DNA from: Penium margaritaceum
Taxonomy: Eukaryota > Streptophyta > Zygnematophyceae > Desmidiales > Peniaceae
Assembly: GCA_023375785.1 (NCBI GenBank)
Contig: SZWC01001606.1
Span: 133,251-197,250 of the forward strand
Direction: 5' to 3'
Length of the DNA: 64,000 nucleotides
This document shows positions 1 through 9,891 of this stretch, one piece after another. The notes under the pieces were generated by a model. It saw only the letters and a program-made list of their open reading frames with translations. It made no database searches and was not told where the DNA came from. Numbering within the stretch: the first letter of the stretch is position 1; the number at the start of each line of letters is the position of its first letter. A program made the position numbers and the translations under genes.

Positions 1-2731
1 TGGACCCCAGGGTAGAGGATACCGGTTGGTCGAGGTGGTGTTCGAGGTTAGGTCCACGTGGGGTCCACTCCGGAGGAGAGCAGTACTGTGTGATAGGAGG
101 CGACCAGGGAGGGTGATAGACAGCATCGAGGAGCTCCTACACCCACAGCCAGTCCTAGTCGAGGAGGTGCGCGAGACACCGGCAGGAGAGGATGCACCGA
201 CGACGCGACTGCGGGCGGCAGGCATGTGGGGCAGAGGGAAGCGGAGATTGGTGCAGCAGATAGAAGGAGACGCCATGGTAGAGGCGACAAGGGGGCGAGT
301 GAGCCAGCGCATGCGGCTGATGGACGCAGCCATGGCGAAGCGGAAAGTAGAGGAGAGGGCAGACCTGGTAGAGTTGCTTGGACCAGATAGGGGTCGGTCC
401 CTTTTGGCTCATCCGGCCAAGAGGGGCTCGGGGACTTTGCTGACACAGACCAGGATACGAGGGAGACGTGTAGGGGGCGGACAGGCACTACGACTACAGC
501 TACCACAGGGACTGATGATGTGCCTACCCCCACCTCCAGACAGTGCCGGAGTGCCCCCTCCAGGACGAGAGGAGACAGTGGTAGGGCCCCCCCGAGGGCG
601 GGAGGAGAGTACACAGCGGACGGGTGAGGCCCACGGGGGCGGGGTGGAGATAGAGGAGCCCCGACAAGAGCAGAGAGTAGTCTTGGCACAGAGTGACGCT
701 GGGTACATAGAGCCGGACCTCGGAGGGGAGGGGCGGGGCCAGTATCCTCTGCCAGGAGCAGGACAGCAGGTACCACAGGCGACAGATGCTGGGCGAGAGG
801 AGTGCAGCAGGGCGCGGGTGTCTGGACAGTCAGTTGACACAGGGGCGACATCAGAGAGACGGGAGCCGGCAGAGGAGTGGGAGCAGGTAGCTGGACTGGA
901 GGAGGATGAGCAGAGACAGATAGAGAGTGGAGATACAGACATGGTAGATAGGGGGGAGAGGGGCCTGCCACATGCTCCCTCTCTGTCCGTTGGGGGAGAG
1001 GTGGGATTGAGGGGGGATCCGGGAGATAGCGCCCAGGATAGGCACCAGGGGGTGATGCCGCAGTCCCCACGTAGAGCAGCCGATACGGAGACTCAGAGCA
1101 GGATAGCGGAGAATACATCTGAGGGGGGACAGACGGTGACGCCAGGAGACACCCACTCGGGTTCCGATAGTGGAGATAGGGTCCCAGAGCCGGCGGGCGA
1201 GACCGGGGGAGCTCGGACCACACAGCTAGGACAGGAGGCTATGACACGGATCCGGGAGGAGATGGAGGCGACAGTGGGGGCCCTGCACGAGGACTTACGG
1301 GAGCGGGTACGAGGATTATTCCTGCGTTACGATGAGCATGTCGGCCGGCACCTCACGACCCTGCACGAGCAGTGGGAGCAGATGAGGGTGGCGATAGCGC
1401 AGGAGACGACGAGTATCCGGCATGAGCTGACACGGCGACCACACAGTCATCTGGCTGTAGACCCGCGCGTGGACAGTCTGGCGAGTCAGGTCCAGGTGCT
1501 CCGTGCAGTACTGCAGGATCAGGAGGATCGGGAGGCGGTAGTGAGAGGAGAGCACCAGAGGGCATGGATGGGACTACAGCACCAGGTGGGGGAGCTTAGC
1601 GTACAGGCTGGGATTCTGGCGGTTCGACAGGCAGGATTATCGATGGAGGTGGCAGAGCGGCGAGAGCTTCCACGGGGGCCGGTATCCACACCGGGGACAG
1701 CGGATGAGAGACTAGACACTCCGGGCCCCTCACCAGGAGAGGAGATGATGGAGGTACGCGAGGAGCCGATGGAGAGAGGGAGCAGGATGGAGACTGAGGG
1801 CCAAGAGATAGATACCTCAGGTGGGGTGACTCCACCTACAGTGTCAGGGCAGCAGGATACCCTTACGACGCCACGTGGAGGTGAGATCATAACGTTGAGC
1901 ACAGGGACGCAGGGGGAGGAGCCACAGGAGGCAGAGGGCCCTACCCAGCAGTACGAGGTGGCCGACTCGTCGACGGAGATACGGGCCCGCATTACGGACT
2001 GCACCACACGGGGGTCCGGGACGGAGCCAGTGAGTAGTGCCGGAGAGAGCTGTCGCCGACGGCGTCGCCGCCGACGTCAGGAGCGTGCCCGACTGGCGTC
2101 AGCACAGATGAGGGGAGTCCTTGGCCCGGCACCGACGCGAGAGGCCCAGGGGGTTGGGACGACACCGGACACGAGGGGGACACAGGGAGTGCTTGGGCCG
2201 GCGCCTACTGCTGGTGCTCTCGTGGCGGGCACTGGGGAGAGGAGATCCGAGGCACCGGGGGCAGGGGGAGTGACAGGAGGAGGAGGAGCGGGCGACCGAG
2301 GCGAGGATAGCGGAGGGACGACCCCAGGTGAGAGCAGCCCCTCGGCGCAGGGTCAGGGTGGGGAGGACAGCAGTACTAGAGGGACGGGAGAGACGAGCGG
2401 CACAGGTGGGGACGGGGGTAACGATGGTGGTGAGGACGGGGATGGACGTCGTAGTGGAGGCAGCACACGATCAGAGGACGTGGAGGAGGAGGACGAGGAG
2501 GAGGAGGAGGGGAGCGAGGGGGAGGAGGAGACAGAGACGGGTGACCCGGCGAGTCGGGGGAGGGGAGATGATCCACGCCCTGATGGGGGGGATACCACGG
2601 GAGACTCGCCTGTCGGGGTGAGCCCCCGTGGCCTACCACCACAGACGACGCGCGCGGGTCCTCAGCGCATGAAGACCCGCGCCATCAAAGGGCGTATGAC
2701 ACGGACAGAAAGAAGTCAGAGAGGTGGGTAG
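1..2731 (+). CDS. LINE ORF1, Gly/Arg/Glu-rich coiled-coil protein, 5' partial
   Basis: The frame is open from base 2 to a TAG ending at 2731, about 910 codons, with no clear start, so it is cut by the window. Most of it is low-complexity Gly, Arg, Glu and Thr. A helical stretch near 1240-1650 (REEMEATVGALHEDLRERV onward) has heptad-like spacing and is likely a coiled coil, the usual oligomerisation device of LINE ORF1 proteins. A run of eight arginines lies near 2055, and an acidic block of Glu/Asp near 2480-2540. No zinc knuckle or RRM was seen. The likely role is RNA binding and ribonucleoprotein assembly, inferred from position and composition only. It overlaps the next open frame by about 150 bases, and no ATG is available at the junction for ORF2. 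Confidence 0.6.
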   Translation, partial: GPQGRGYRLVEVVFEVRSTWGPLRRRAVLCDRRRPGRVIDSIEELLHPQPVLVEEVRETPAGEDAPTTRLRAAGMWGRGKRRLVQQIEGDAMVEATRGRVSQRMRLMDAAMAKRKVEERADLVELLGPDRGRSLLAHPAKRGSGTLLTQTRIRGRRVGGGQALRLQLPQGLMMCLPPPPDSAGVPPPGREETVVGPPRGREESTQRTGEAHGGGVEIEEPRQEQRVVLAQSDAGYIEPDLGGEGRGQYPLPGAGQQVPQATDAGREECSRARVSGQSVDTGATSERREPAEEWEQVAGLEEDEQRQIESGDTDMVDRGERGLPHAPSLSVGGEVGLRGDPGDSAQDRHQGVMPQSPRRAADTETQSRIAENTSEGGQTVTPGDTHSGSDSGDRVPEPAGETGGARTTQLGQEAMTRIREEMEATVGALHEDLRERVRGLFLRYDEHVGRHLTTLHEQWEQMRVAIAQETTSIRHELTRRPHSHLAVDPRVDSLASQVQVLRAVLQDQEDREAVVRGEHQRAWMGLQHQVGELSVQAGILAVRQAGLSMEVAERRELPRGPVSTPGTADERLDTPGPSPGEEMMEVREEPMERGSRMETEGQEIDTSGGVTPPTVSGQQDTLTTPRGGEIITLSTGTQGEEPQEAEGPTQQYEVADSSTEIRARITDCTTRGSGTEPVSSAGESCRRRRRRRRQERARLASAQMRGVLGPAPTREAQGVGTTPDTRGTQGVLGPAPTAGALVAGTGERRSEAPGAGGVTGGGGAGDRGEDSGGTTPGESSPSAQGQGGEDSSTRGTGETSGTGGDGGNDGGEDGDGRRSGGSTRSEDVEEEDEEEEEGSEGEEETETGDPASRGRGDDPRPDGGDTTGDSPVGVSPRGLPPQTTRAGPQRMKTRAIKGRMTRTERSQRGG

Positions 2732-2763
2732 CGGAGACGGAGAGCGGAGAGGGTGAGGACACG

Positions 2764-5700
2764 GTGAGGGGCGGTGAGCCGGAGAGTGAGAGGCAGGAGC
2801 ATACGGAGGAGGAGCAGAGGGGACAGCAGGGACAGGACCAGCAGACCCCAGAGGTAGGAGAGCAGCATGCTGGTGGCAGTTCGGCCGGGGGGGAGCTACC
2901 CGCAGAGACCGTACAGAGGGAGAGTGACGGGGACTTGATGGGGCAGGGCGATGGAGGACAGAGGGAGACAGCAGGAGGTCAGGGCGAGGTGAGAGAGAGG
3001 GTGGAGGAGACCAGCGCCGCAGGACCAGGAGGGGGAGGGGGAGTAGCGGCGGATCCATGTTGTGTACCTGCGGGTTGGGGACCCCCGTGGCGCTGCCCGT
3101 GGATGGGGTGTGGGTACAGGGGGAGCAGCCGATGGGCGCTGCGTACACATTGGGGCAGACGACACGCGGGGTTTAGCATGGCGGCAGCAGTCCAGGGCGT
3201 CCGGTTACGCGTCCCACCCCGCTCAGCAGCAGATGCCGCAGCTGTGCAGCATGAGGGTCGTCCGGTTAGGTCGTGCGTCAGGACAGAGGAGGACCGAGAG
3301 CGGGAGGCATGGATGACTGAGCACCGGACGAGGGGTGGCGGCCTCGCTGGCCCAGAGCAGGTGCTCGGCGTGGCGGGGTGGCAGGCGGAGTTACGTAGGA
3401 GGCGAGCACAGCGGGAGGCACAGCAGGAGGCACGACGTGAGCGTCGACTGAGGTACTCTCAGGCACGATGGGAGCGGGAGCGACAGGCGAGGGGTACAGA
3501 GCCAGGGAGTGTGTCACCAGGACGGAGGGCGGACGCGGGACCAGGACACACACCCCCTGGACGCACGGCTGAGGGGGACAGGGGATGGGCAGAGAGTCCT
3601 GTGGGGGGAGAGCACCAGGGCGAGGGGACGACGGACAGACCATTCTCAATTGCAGAGCAGTTCATCCGGGAGTGCTTTCCGATATCCACAGATGGGGAGC
3701 GAGGAGCACGAAACACCGGAGGCGGCCCTCCCCCCCGCACCGCGGAGGATACAAGGGGCAGTGGAGGTGGGGTGGACGGTACGAGGCGAGCTCAGGGGGG
3801 GGCTTCCGGCAGGCAGGGAGGTCGGCGGAGGGAGGTAGTAGGCCCGGGCATTGGAGGAGGGGGAGCGGCGGTGCAGCGACAGCGAGAGCAGCAGAGGCAG
3901 CAGCACCAGCAGGACCAGCGGCAGCGGTAGCAGCAGGACCATCGGCAGGGCACAGAGGGACGGGAGCGGGTGCTGATGCTGCTCCCACCCCCCAGGCGAC
4001 AGGTGGTTGGACCCCATGTCCGAGTGGATGGGGTACCTCAGGGCGAGCGAGCACCGGGGGGCCAGCAGCAGGGCCAGCAGCAGCAGCAGCCGCAGCACAG
4101 GGCCCAACAGCAGCCGAGGCCCCAGCGGGGGCGCCAGCCCCAGCGACAGGCACATGAGCAGGGAGGACAGGGGCCACGTCAGTCGCAGCAGCAGCACCAG
4201 GAGCAGCCACATGAGCAGATGCACGGGCAGCAGCCTCAGCACCAGGAGCAGCATCAGCAGCAGTCCCAGCAGCACCCACGGCAGCGACCGGCACGACAGC
4301 GGCAGGAGCAACAGCAACCGCAGCAGCAGGAGCCCAGGAGGAGGCGCGAGCAGAGCCAGGAGGAGGGACACAGGGGTGCGGGCATGGGCGGTGGAGGACA
4401 GAGGGAGAGGGGTGAGGACCAGCGATGGGAGCGCTTGTGGCGATGGGCAGAGGGAGTGGATTGGGACCGACTGTATGGGGTGGAGGTACTGCCGCCGTTC
4501 GTGTATGCGAGGATCCCTGCAGGGGCTGTGGACGCGGTCCGGGTAGCCATGCGGATCCCCCTGGCTAGGAGTGCCGCGAGACCCCTGGACGCAGCTGGCC
4601 CCTTACTGCTCCAGGCGATACCCAGTCTGATCCTTCGGGTGCGGCCACAGCACAGGAGAGGCTCAGACGCGGATTGGGTCCGGCTCCTAGCGGCCCGGTT
4701 CCAGCGGGGGGAGTGGGAGGAGTTATGGAGGGAGGCGGTGGCCCACACACGACCGGCGGGGCGACCACCCCCGCCACGACACCTCCGACATAGGGAGGAG
4801 GAGGCAAGGGAGCAGCGACTGCAGCGAGCGGTGACGAAATTTCGGAGAGGGAGCACGTCCAAGGCCTGTGCGGCCTTGGACAACTCAGTGCTGGCGCCCC
4901 CAGGACAGAAGGTGCTTGAGCAGTTGCAGTCAAAGCACCCCGCAGCAGAGCAGCCGATTCCAGCATGGGTGGGAGAGGCGGCACGACGAGCACCTGCAGC
5001 GTTCCCGGATGCCGACGGGGTGCAGAGGGCCTTGATGGACAGCAGCCGAGGGTCAGCGGCGGGCCCATCAGGGCTGACCCTAGACCACCTCCGACAGGCA
5101 GTGGTGGGGGACGAGCAGCTGACACGACTGCTGGCACAGATGCTCGCCGCCATTTGCAGAGGACAGCTACATCCCACGACACGACAATTCCTGGCGGCGA
5201 GCAGACTCATCGCACTGGCCAAACCCGACGGGGGGGTGCGGCCGATAGCTGTGGGAGAGGCGATTTGGAGGCTCCTTGCACGATGGATGGTCAGCACAGG
5301 GAGGAGAGAGATGCAGGCAGCATTGGCGCCACTGCAGCAGGCGGTGGGGGTGCAGGCAGGAGGGGACACAGTGGTCCACACGATTGGTGAGCAGCTGGAG
5401 ACGCGTCCGGACTGGGGAGTCGTGAGTATTGACGTCCGGAACGCGTACAACTCGGTGGAGAGAGCGGCGATATTTGAGGCGGTGCGTGCGCGGGGCTTCG
5501 AGCGACTGATCCCTGCCTTGGCCCTCTTCTATGAGCAGCCCTCGGATCTGTACTACCAGGGGGGAGTACGACCGAGTGTGCTACGCTCGGAGAGAGGGGT
5601 GAGACAGGGGGACCCGATCAGCCCATTCCTGTATGCGCTGGCTCAGCATAGCGCACTGGAGAGAGCTCAGGCAGCGATGGGAGACACAGGGCGGGTGCTG

Positions 5701-7945
5701 GCGTACCTGGACGACACGTATCTGCTCGGTCCCGCCCGTGAGCTGGAGGCGGGGTTTGCAGCGTTACAGGAGGGGCTTGCGGCGGTTGGGATGGAGGTCC
5801 AGCCCCGCAAGTGCCAGCTGTTCCTGCCGGCGACTGTGGAGCAGGTCCCAGCTGGCCTTGCGGGAGTTTCGAGGGTGGTGGAGGGGATGATGATCTTGGG
5901 GGCGCCGATGGGGACGGAGGAGTTCTGCAGAGGGCGACTGGACAGGGCGGTACATGAGGTGGAGGAGGTGCTGGAGACTCTCGTGGACCTGCCAGACGCC
6001 CAGGCAGCGTTCAGCATCCTGCGGGAGTGCGTGACACAGCGTCTACAGCACCTGACCAGGCTCACGCCCCCATCCGAGTGGTGGACATCACGCCTGCGAC
6101 GGTTTGACGAGCGGGTGGGGCAGTGTTTACGGCGGATCTTGCGGATGGAGGGAGCGGCGTCCATGCGAGAGGGCCGGGCGGTGACGCATGCGGAGCGCCA
6201 GGCACAGCTACCAGTGCGTATGGGTGGCCTCGGTCTGACATCGATGGCAGACTTAGCGCCCCTGTCATTTGTCTGCANGAGTGTGATACGCTCGGAGAGA
6301 GGGGTGAGACAGGGGGACCCGATCAGCCCATTCCTGTATGCGCTGGCTCAGCATAGCGCACTGGAGGGAGCTCAGGCAGCGATGGGAGACACAGGGCGGG
6401 TGCTGGCGTACCTGGACGACACGTATCTGCTCGGTCCCGCCCGTGAGCTGGAGGCGGGGTTTGCAGCGTTACAGGAGGGGCTTGCGGCGGTTGGGATGGA
6501 GGTCCAGCCCCGCAAGTGCCAGCTGTTCCTGCCGGCGACTGTGGAGCAGGTCCCAGCTGGCCTTGCGGGAGTTTCGAGGGTGGTGGAGGGGATGATGATC
6601 TTGGGGGCGCCGATGGGGACGGAGGAGTTCTGCAGAGGGCGACTGGACAGGGCGGTACATGAGGTGGAGGAGGTGCTGGAGACTCTCGTGGACCTGCCAG
6701 ACGCCCAGGCAGCGTTCAGCATCCTGCGAGAGTGCGTGACGCAGCGTCTACAGCACCTGACTAGGCTCACGCCCCCGTCCCAGTGGCGGACATCACGCCT
6801 GCGACGGTTTGACGAGCGGGTGGGGCAGTGTTTACGGCGGATCTTGCGGATGGAGGGAGCGGCGTCCATGCGAGAGGGCTGGGCGGTGACGCATGCGGAG
6901 CGCCAGGCACAGCTACCAGTGCGCATGGGTGGCCTCGGACTGACATCGGTGGCAGACCTAGCGCCCCTGTCATTTGTCTGCAGTCACCTACAGACGTGGC
7001 AGGAGGTGCGGAGTCTCCTACGTATGCCAGGGCCAGGGGATCCGGGAGGGGGAGCGGAGCGAGAGCGAGGGGAGTGGCGGAGGGGGAATTTTACGGAGCT
7101 CCGGGCGGCGGCGCTACAGGGGTACCCAGCGGCGATTCAAAGGGAGGTGCCGGAGTTGGAGACGTGCGAGCAGGGCAGTCCGCGCCGCCTGTTTCAGGAC
7201 CTCTGCACTCGTGTGCATGAGTGGCGGCTGGAGGAGCTGAGGACGTCTGTCACCGCCGACCTGGGGGAGGTCGAGGGGTGGCCACAGCTTCAGCGGCTGA
7301 CAGCGATTCAGGGGGGGCACAGTGGAGATTGGTTGCTCGCGCACCCCAGATCCGTCACCGACCGGTTGTACATGGCGCCGGAGGATTGGCGAGTGGCGTG
7401 CNGCTCTCCGCTGCACATGGGGAGGAGCGCCGAGGGCAGTCCATGACGCGGTGGTCCGAGAGCTGGCAGCAGTGATGCGGGAGAGTGGGATGGGTGGAGT
7501 GGTGGAGGAGCCGAGAGACATCTTACCGGAGGGGAGACCGGACATCTCATGTTTGGACACGGGGACCGGGCATCGACTGGTCCTGGATGTGGTCATCGCG
7601 TACCCACAGCGGCCGTCCTGGGGCCGACAGTCGACGTATCGGCCGGGGGTGGCGCTGGAGGCTGCAGTACGGGAGAAGGAGAGGAAGTATGGGCAGTGGC
7701 GGGAGGAGGCGAAGCGAGATCACCTGGAGTTCGTGTTCCCGGCTATGGAGACGTTGGGGGCTATGTCACGTGGTATGGGAGTGGTGCTGCGCGGGGCCAC
7801 GGAGGCGTCCCAGCAGAGGTTGAGCAGACATGGAGGAGCGGAGGGGGTGGCNTTGGAGGAGGATGTAGCCAGGGCCAGGCGTGTGTTGCGCAGGAGAGAT
7901 GAGGGACCAGCTCAGGCTGACTTGTGCTTCGTCGGCCGGGAGTAG
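2764..7945 (+). CDS. LINE ORF2: C2H2 finger, reverse transcriptase, restriction-like endonuclease
   Basis: This is the replication protein of the LINE. In order: a C2H2 finger near 3097-3165 (CPWMGC, then H-x4-H), a Gln-rich stretch at 3880-4340, RT motifs from about 5206 (KPDGGVRPI), the catalytic SIDVRNAYNSV at about 5419, RQGDPISPFLY at about 5605 and YLDD at about 5704. A C-terminal RLE follows, with PDISCLDTGTGHRLVLDVV near 7535-7600 and KYGQW downstream. The frame is open from 2584 but its first ATG is at 2938. One in-frame TAG lies at 3928 within the Gln-rich tract. The frame changes across the N at 7402, so the end (stop TAG at 7943) is in another frame. The doubled RT segment (5574-6982) is probably an assembly fault. 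YLDD replaces the usual YADD or FADD. Confidence 0.85.
5574..6982. other. Probable assembly duplication around N at 6278
   Basis: Bases 5574-6277 recur as 6279-6982 with an offset of 705, split by a single N. The copies differ at only a few sites, for example gagtggtgg versus cagtggcgg. The repeated block carries RT motifs C-terminal to the polymerase core, so the ORF appears to hold two half-RTs in tandem. Similar N-centred duplications occur four more times in the window, which points to two contigs or haplotypes placed end to end without merging. Confidence 0.85.
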
Positions 7946-7999
7946 TCGGCTAGTGCTATAGGGTGTTCTTGAGTAGGACAGTTGACTAGTGGTAGTGCT

Positions 8000-8093
8000 G
8001 AGTGTGCTTTTGGCCTGGAACCATTCATGGTCCGGCGTATCTATTGCTCTTTGAGTGTACTTTTCGCCTGGAACCTTTCATGGTCCGGCGTAT
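8000..8093 (+). repeat. Two 41-bp direct repeats in LINE 3' UTR
   Basis: The blocks 8000-8040 and 8053-8093 both read gagtgtNcttttNgcctgg and end in catggtccggcgtat. They differ at about four positions and lie 53 bases apart. The first contains ACCA-TTCA-TGGT, able to form a small stem-loop. Paired 3' UTR structures are where the RTs of R2-like elements bind their RNA, so a recognition role is plausible but inferred. Confidence 0.8.
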
Positions 8094-8142
8094 CCCTTGT
8101 TCTCCCGTATGTACAATTTTCATTTCATGTAATGAGATTATA

Positions 8143-8363
8143 ACACCACACCACACCACACCACACCACACCACACCACACCACACCACACCACACCACA
8201 CCACACCACACCACACCACACCACACCACACCACACCACACCACACCACACCACACCACACCACACCACACCACACCACACCACACCACACCACACCACA
8301 CCACACCACACCACACCACACCACACCACACCACAACACGCCACACCACACCACAACACGCCA
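8143..8363 (+). repeat. (ACACC)n pentanucleotide array at LINE 3' end
   Basis: About 40 head-to-tail ACACC units begin directly after the LINE 3' UTR (taatgagattata). The last few units are degenerate, with acaacacgcc appearing twice. The array lies inside the first intron of the minus-strand wall-enzyme gene. It may be the preferred target of the LINE, a slipped tail made during insertion, or an older microsatellite. All six frames through it stay open, which creates long false proteins. Confidence 0.95.
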
Positions 8364-8396
8364 GGCTGCATGACACCACATGTTGCCATAAGCACC

Positions 8397-8402
8397 ACTC
8401 AC
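8397..8402 (-). other. 5' splice site (CA|GTGAGT) of the GH28-like gene
   Basis: Read on the minus strand, the exon ends ...AAGATACCCA and continues GTGAGTGG, a near-perfect donor. Protein similarity to the pectin-lyase fold stops at the same point (VLKIP), and beyond it the frame soon runs into the GT-rich pentanucleotide array. Confidence 0.75.
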
Positions 8403-9891
8403 TGGGTATCTTGAGCACCGCCTTCTTGCCAGTGACCTTGGAGTAGCCGCACGCCGCATCGTACGCCGCCTGTATCGCCGTCGAAGCGTCCGACCCGCCG
8501 TCCTCCGCGCCAAAGTCGGTGATGTCGAACGTCGAGCCTGCAGGGGCCTGGGGTGGGGACAGAGACCTAGGCGGAGGCGAAGGGGGAGGGGAGGGAGCGG
8601 GAGGCGGGGACGGGGAAGGAGGAGGGGGAGGGCTCGAGTCAACGTCGGATGAGGGAGGGGGGAAGTCCTCTGAGTCGGGATCGCCTTCTCCGTCGTCAGA
8701 GGGAGGCAGCGACTTGGGGGGTTTGGGGGACTTGGGGGGCCTCTGTGGTTTGGGAGACTTCGGGGGCTTGACGCGGGGAGGAGGGGGCGAGGAGGAGGGA
8801 GGAGGCGATTCGGGCTCATCGTCTTCGGGTGAGGAAGGGGGAGGGGGTGACCTGGGAGACTTGGGGGACTTTGGCGGTTTGGGGGACTTGAGCGAGGGAG
8901 AGGGAGGTGATTCTGGCTCGTCGTCTTCGGGAGGGGATGGGGGAGGGGGCGACCTGGTCGACTTCGGCGACTTTGGTGATTTTGGCGGTTTGGGGGACTT
9001 GGTCGGTTTGGCAGATTTTGCGGTTTTGGCAGGTTCCTCGTCAGAAGTGGGAAGGGGGTCCTCGGAGTCTAGATCCGAGGTGTCTGTTACTGCTTCTTCC
9101 TCCGTGTCCGTGTCTAACTCATCCACCCCCTCCTTCCTCCGCCTCTCGTCCTCCACCTTCTTCTTCCTCGCTGCCTCCTTCGCCAACTCCTCCTCCTCCT
9201 CCCTTTTCCGCTCCTCGTCCCTTCTCTTCCGTGCCTGCTCCTTCTTGCGCTCTTCTTCTTCCTCCTCCTCGAGCTCTTCCTCTTCTCTTCTTTGTTCCTC
9301 CTCCTTCTTCTGCGCTAGCTCAAGCCTTCTCGCCTCCTCCTCAGCTGCTTCCTCCTCGTCCTTCAGCCTTTGTTCCTCTTCCCTCTTCTTCTGCGCCTGA
9401 GCTATTCTCCTCTGCTCCTCCGCCTTCTTCAGCTGCTCTTGTTCCTCCCTCCTTTGCTCTTCTTCCTTCTTCTTCTGGGCCTGTTCTATTCTCCTTTGTT
9501 CTGATTTCTTCCTTTGCTCCTCCTCCTCCGCCGCCTTCTCCTCCTCCTCCTTCCTTTTCTGCTCTTCTGACTTCTTCTTATCCGCATCCTCCTTCTGCTT
9601 CTTTCCCTCGTCCTCACCCTCGTCGTCCTTCCCCAGCAGCAGTCGCCTGCCCCCCCTCGCCCTCGAGTCCCTTCCTCCATCTTCGACGACCAAATGCACG
9701 CCCGCGCCGCGCACGGACGCTGCGCAGGCGGCCAGCATGATGGCCACGAGGGCGAACGCTGAGGCTGCCAAGAGAGCGAAACCTGCGGCAGAAGAAGCAG
9801 CAGAGGCAGAAGAAGAAGAAGTAGAAGAAGAGGAAGGAGGGAAGAATGAGAACATGGAAGAGGAAATGCGTCGTGGTGCGGCGCGGCGCAT
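8403..9891 (-). CDS. First coding exon of polygalacturonase-like (GH28/pectin-lyase fold) protein
   Basis: This host exon encodes about 496 residues. I chose the ATG at 9891 because it puts a basic head before a hydrophobic anchor (about residues 36-58, AAGFALLAASAFALVAIML). Then come a Lys/Glu/Arg/Gln coiled coil (about 86-256), SPK/PPKSP repeats with the block SPEDDEPESPP twice (about 287-411), a pure Pro-Ser stalk (about 412-452) and the start of a pectin-lyase fold, TFDITDFGAEDGGSDASTAI (about 454 on). FD-x-x-DFGA followed by an AIQ-x-A-x-DAAC helix is the known N-terminus of GH28 enzymes, which cut pectin in the wall. The exon ends at 8403 in phase 1 before a strong donor. The catalytic exons lie beyond the LINE, to the left of the window. 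An ATG at 9855 is an alternative start. The Pro-Ser stalk is typical of green-lineage wall proteins. Confidence 0.75.

Larger units (their letters stand above)
1..8363 (+). mobile_element. RLE-type non-LTR retrotransposon (LINE), 5' end outside window
   Basis: A single plus-strand element reads through an acidic, coiled-coil ORF1, a long ORF2 with a C2H2 finger, reverse transcriptase and a restriction-like endonuclease, a short 3' UTR with direct repeats, and then an (ACACC)n array. Reverse transcriptase followed by a PD-x(about 13)-D endonuclease core is the known layout of the R2/NeSL/CRE/Utopia group, which usually inserts at specific sites. No APE-type endonuclease is visible upstream of the RT. 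Which clade it belongs to cannot be settled by eye. The left edge is cut by the window. A 705-bp internal repeat at an N is probably an assembly artefact, so the true element is shorter than the span given. The GC-rich reading frames suggest a fairly young copy. Confidence 0.85.

Noticed and set aside
48-1223. Minus-strand frames opposite LINE ORF1
   Set aside because: GC-rich repetitive coding DNA leaves the opposite strand open. No family motif, and the plus strand is consistent with the downstream RT.
5574-6982. A LINE with two tandem reverse transcriptases as a new architecture
   Set aside because: The repeat boundary coincides with an N, and the same pattern occurs at four other Ns in non-coding DNA, so an assembly fault is more likely.
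8143-8363. CRISPR array or telomere
   Set aside because: There are no spacers between units, and ACACC is not a known plant-type telomere repeat (TTTAGGG). It is a plain microsatellite inside an intron.
8125-8402. Long open frames through the ACACC array (Trp-Cys-Gly-Val repeats one way, His-Thr-Pro the other)
   Set aside because: A five-base repeat without stops keeps several frames open. The minus-strand frame merely continues past the splice donor of the real exon.
8519-9740. Plus-strand Gly/Ser-rich and Pro/Ser-rich open frames
   Set aside because: They are antisense shadows of the Pro-Ser and Lys-Glu repeats of the GH28-like exon, which alone ends in a recognised fold and a splice donor.
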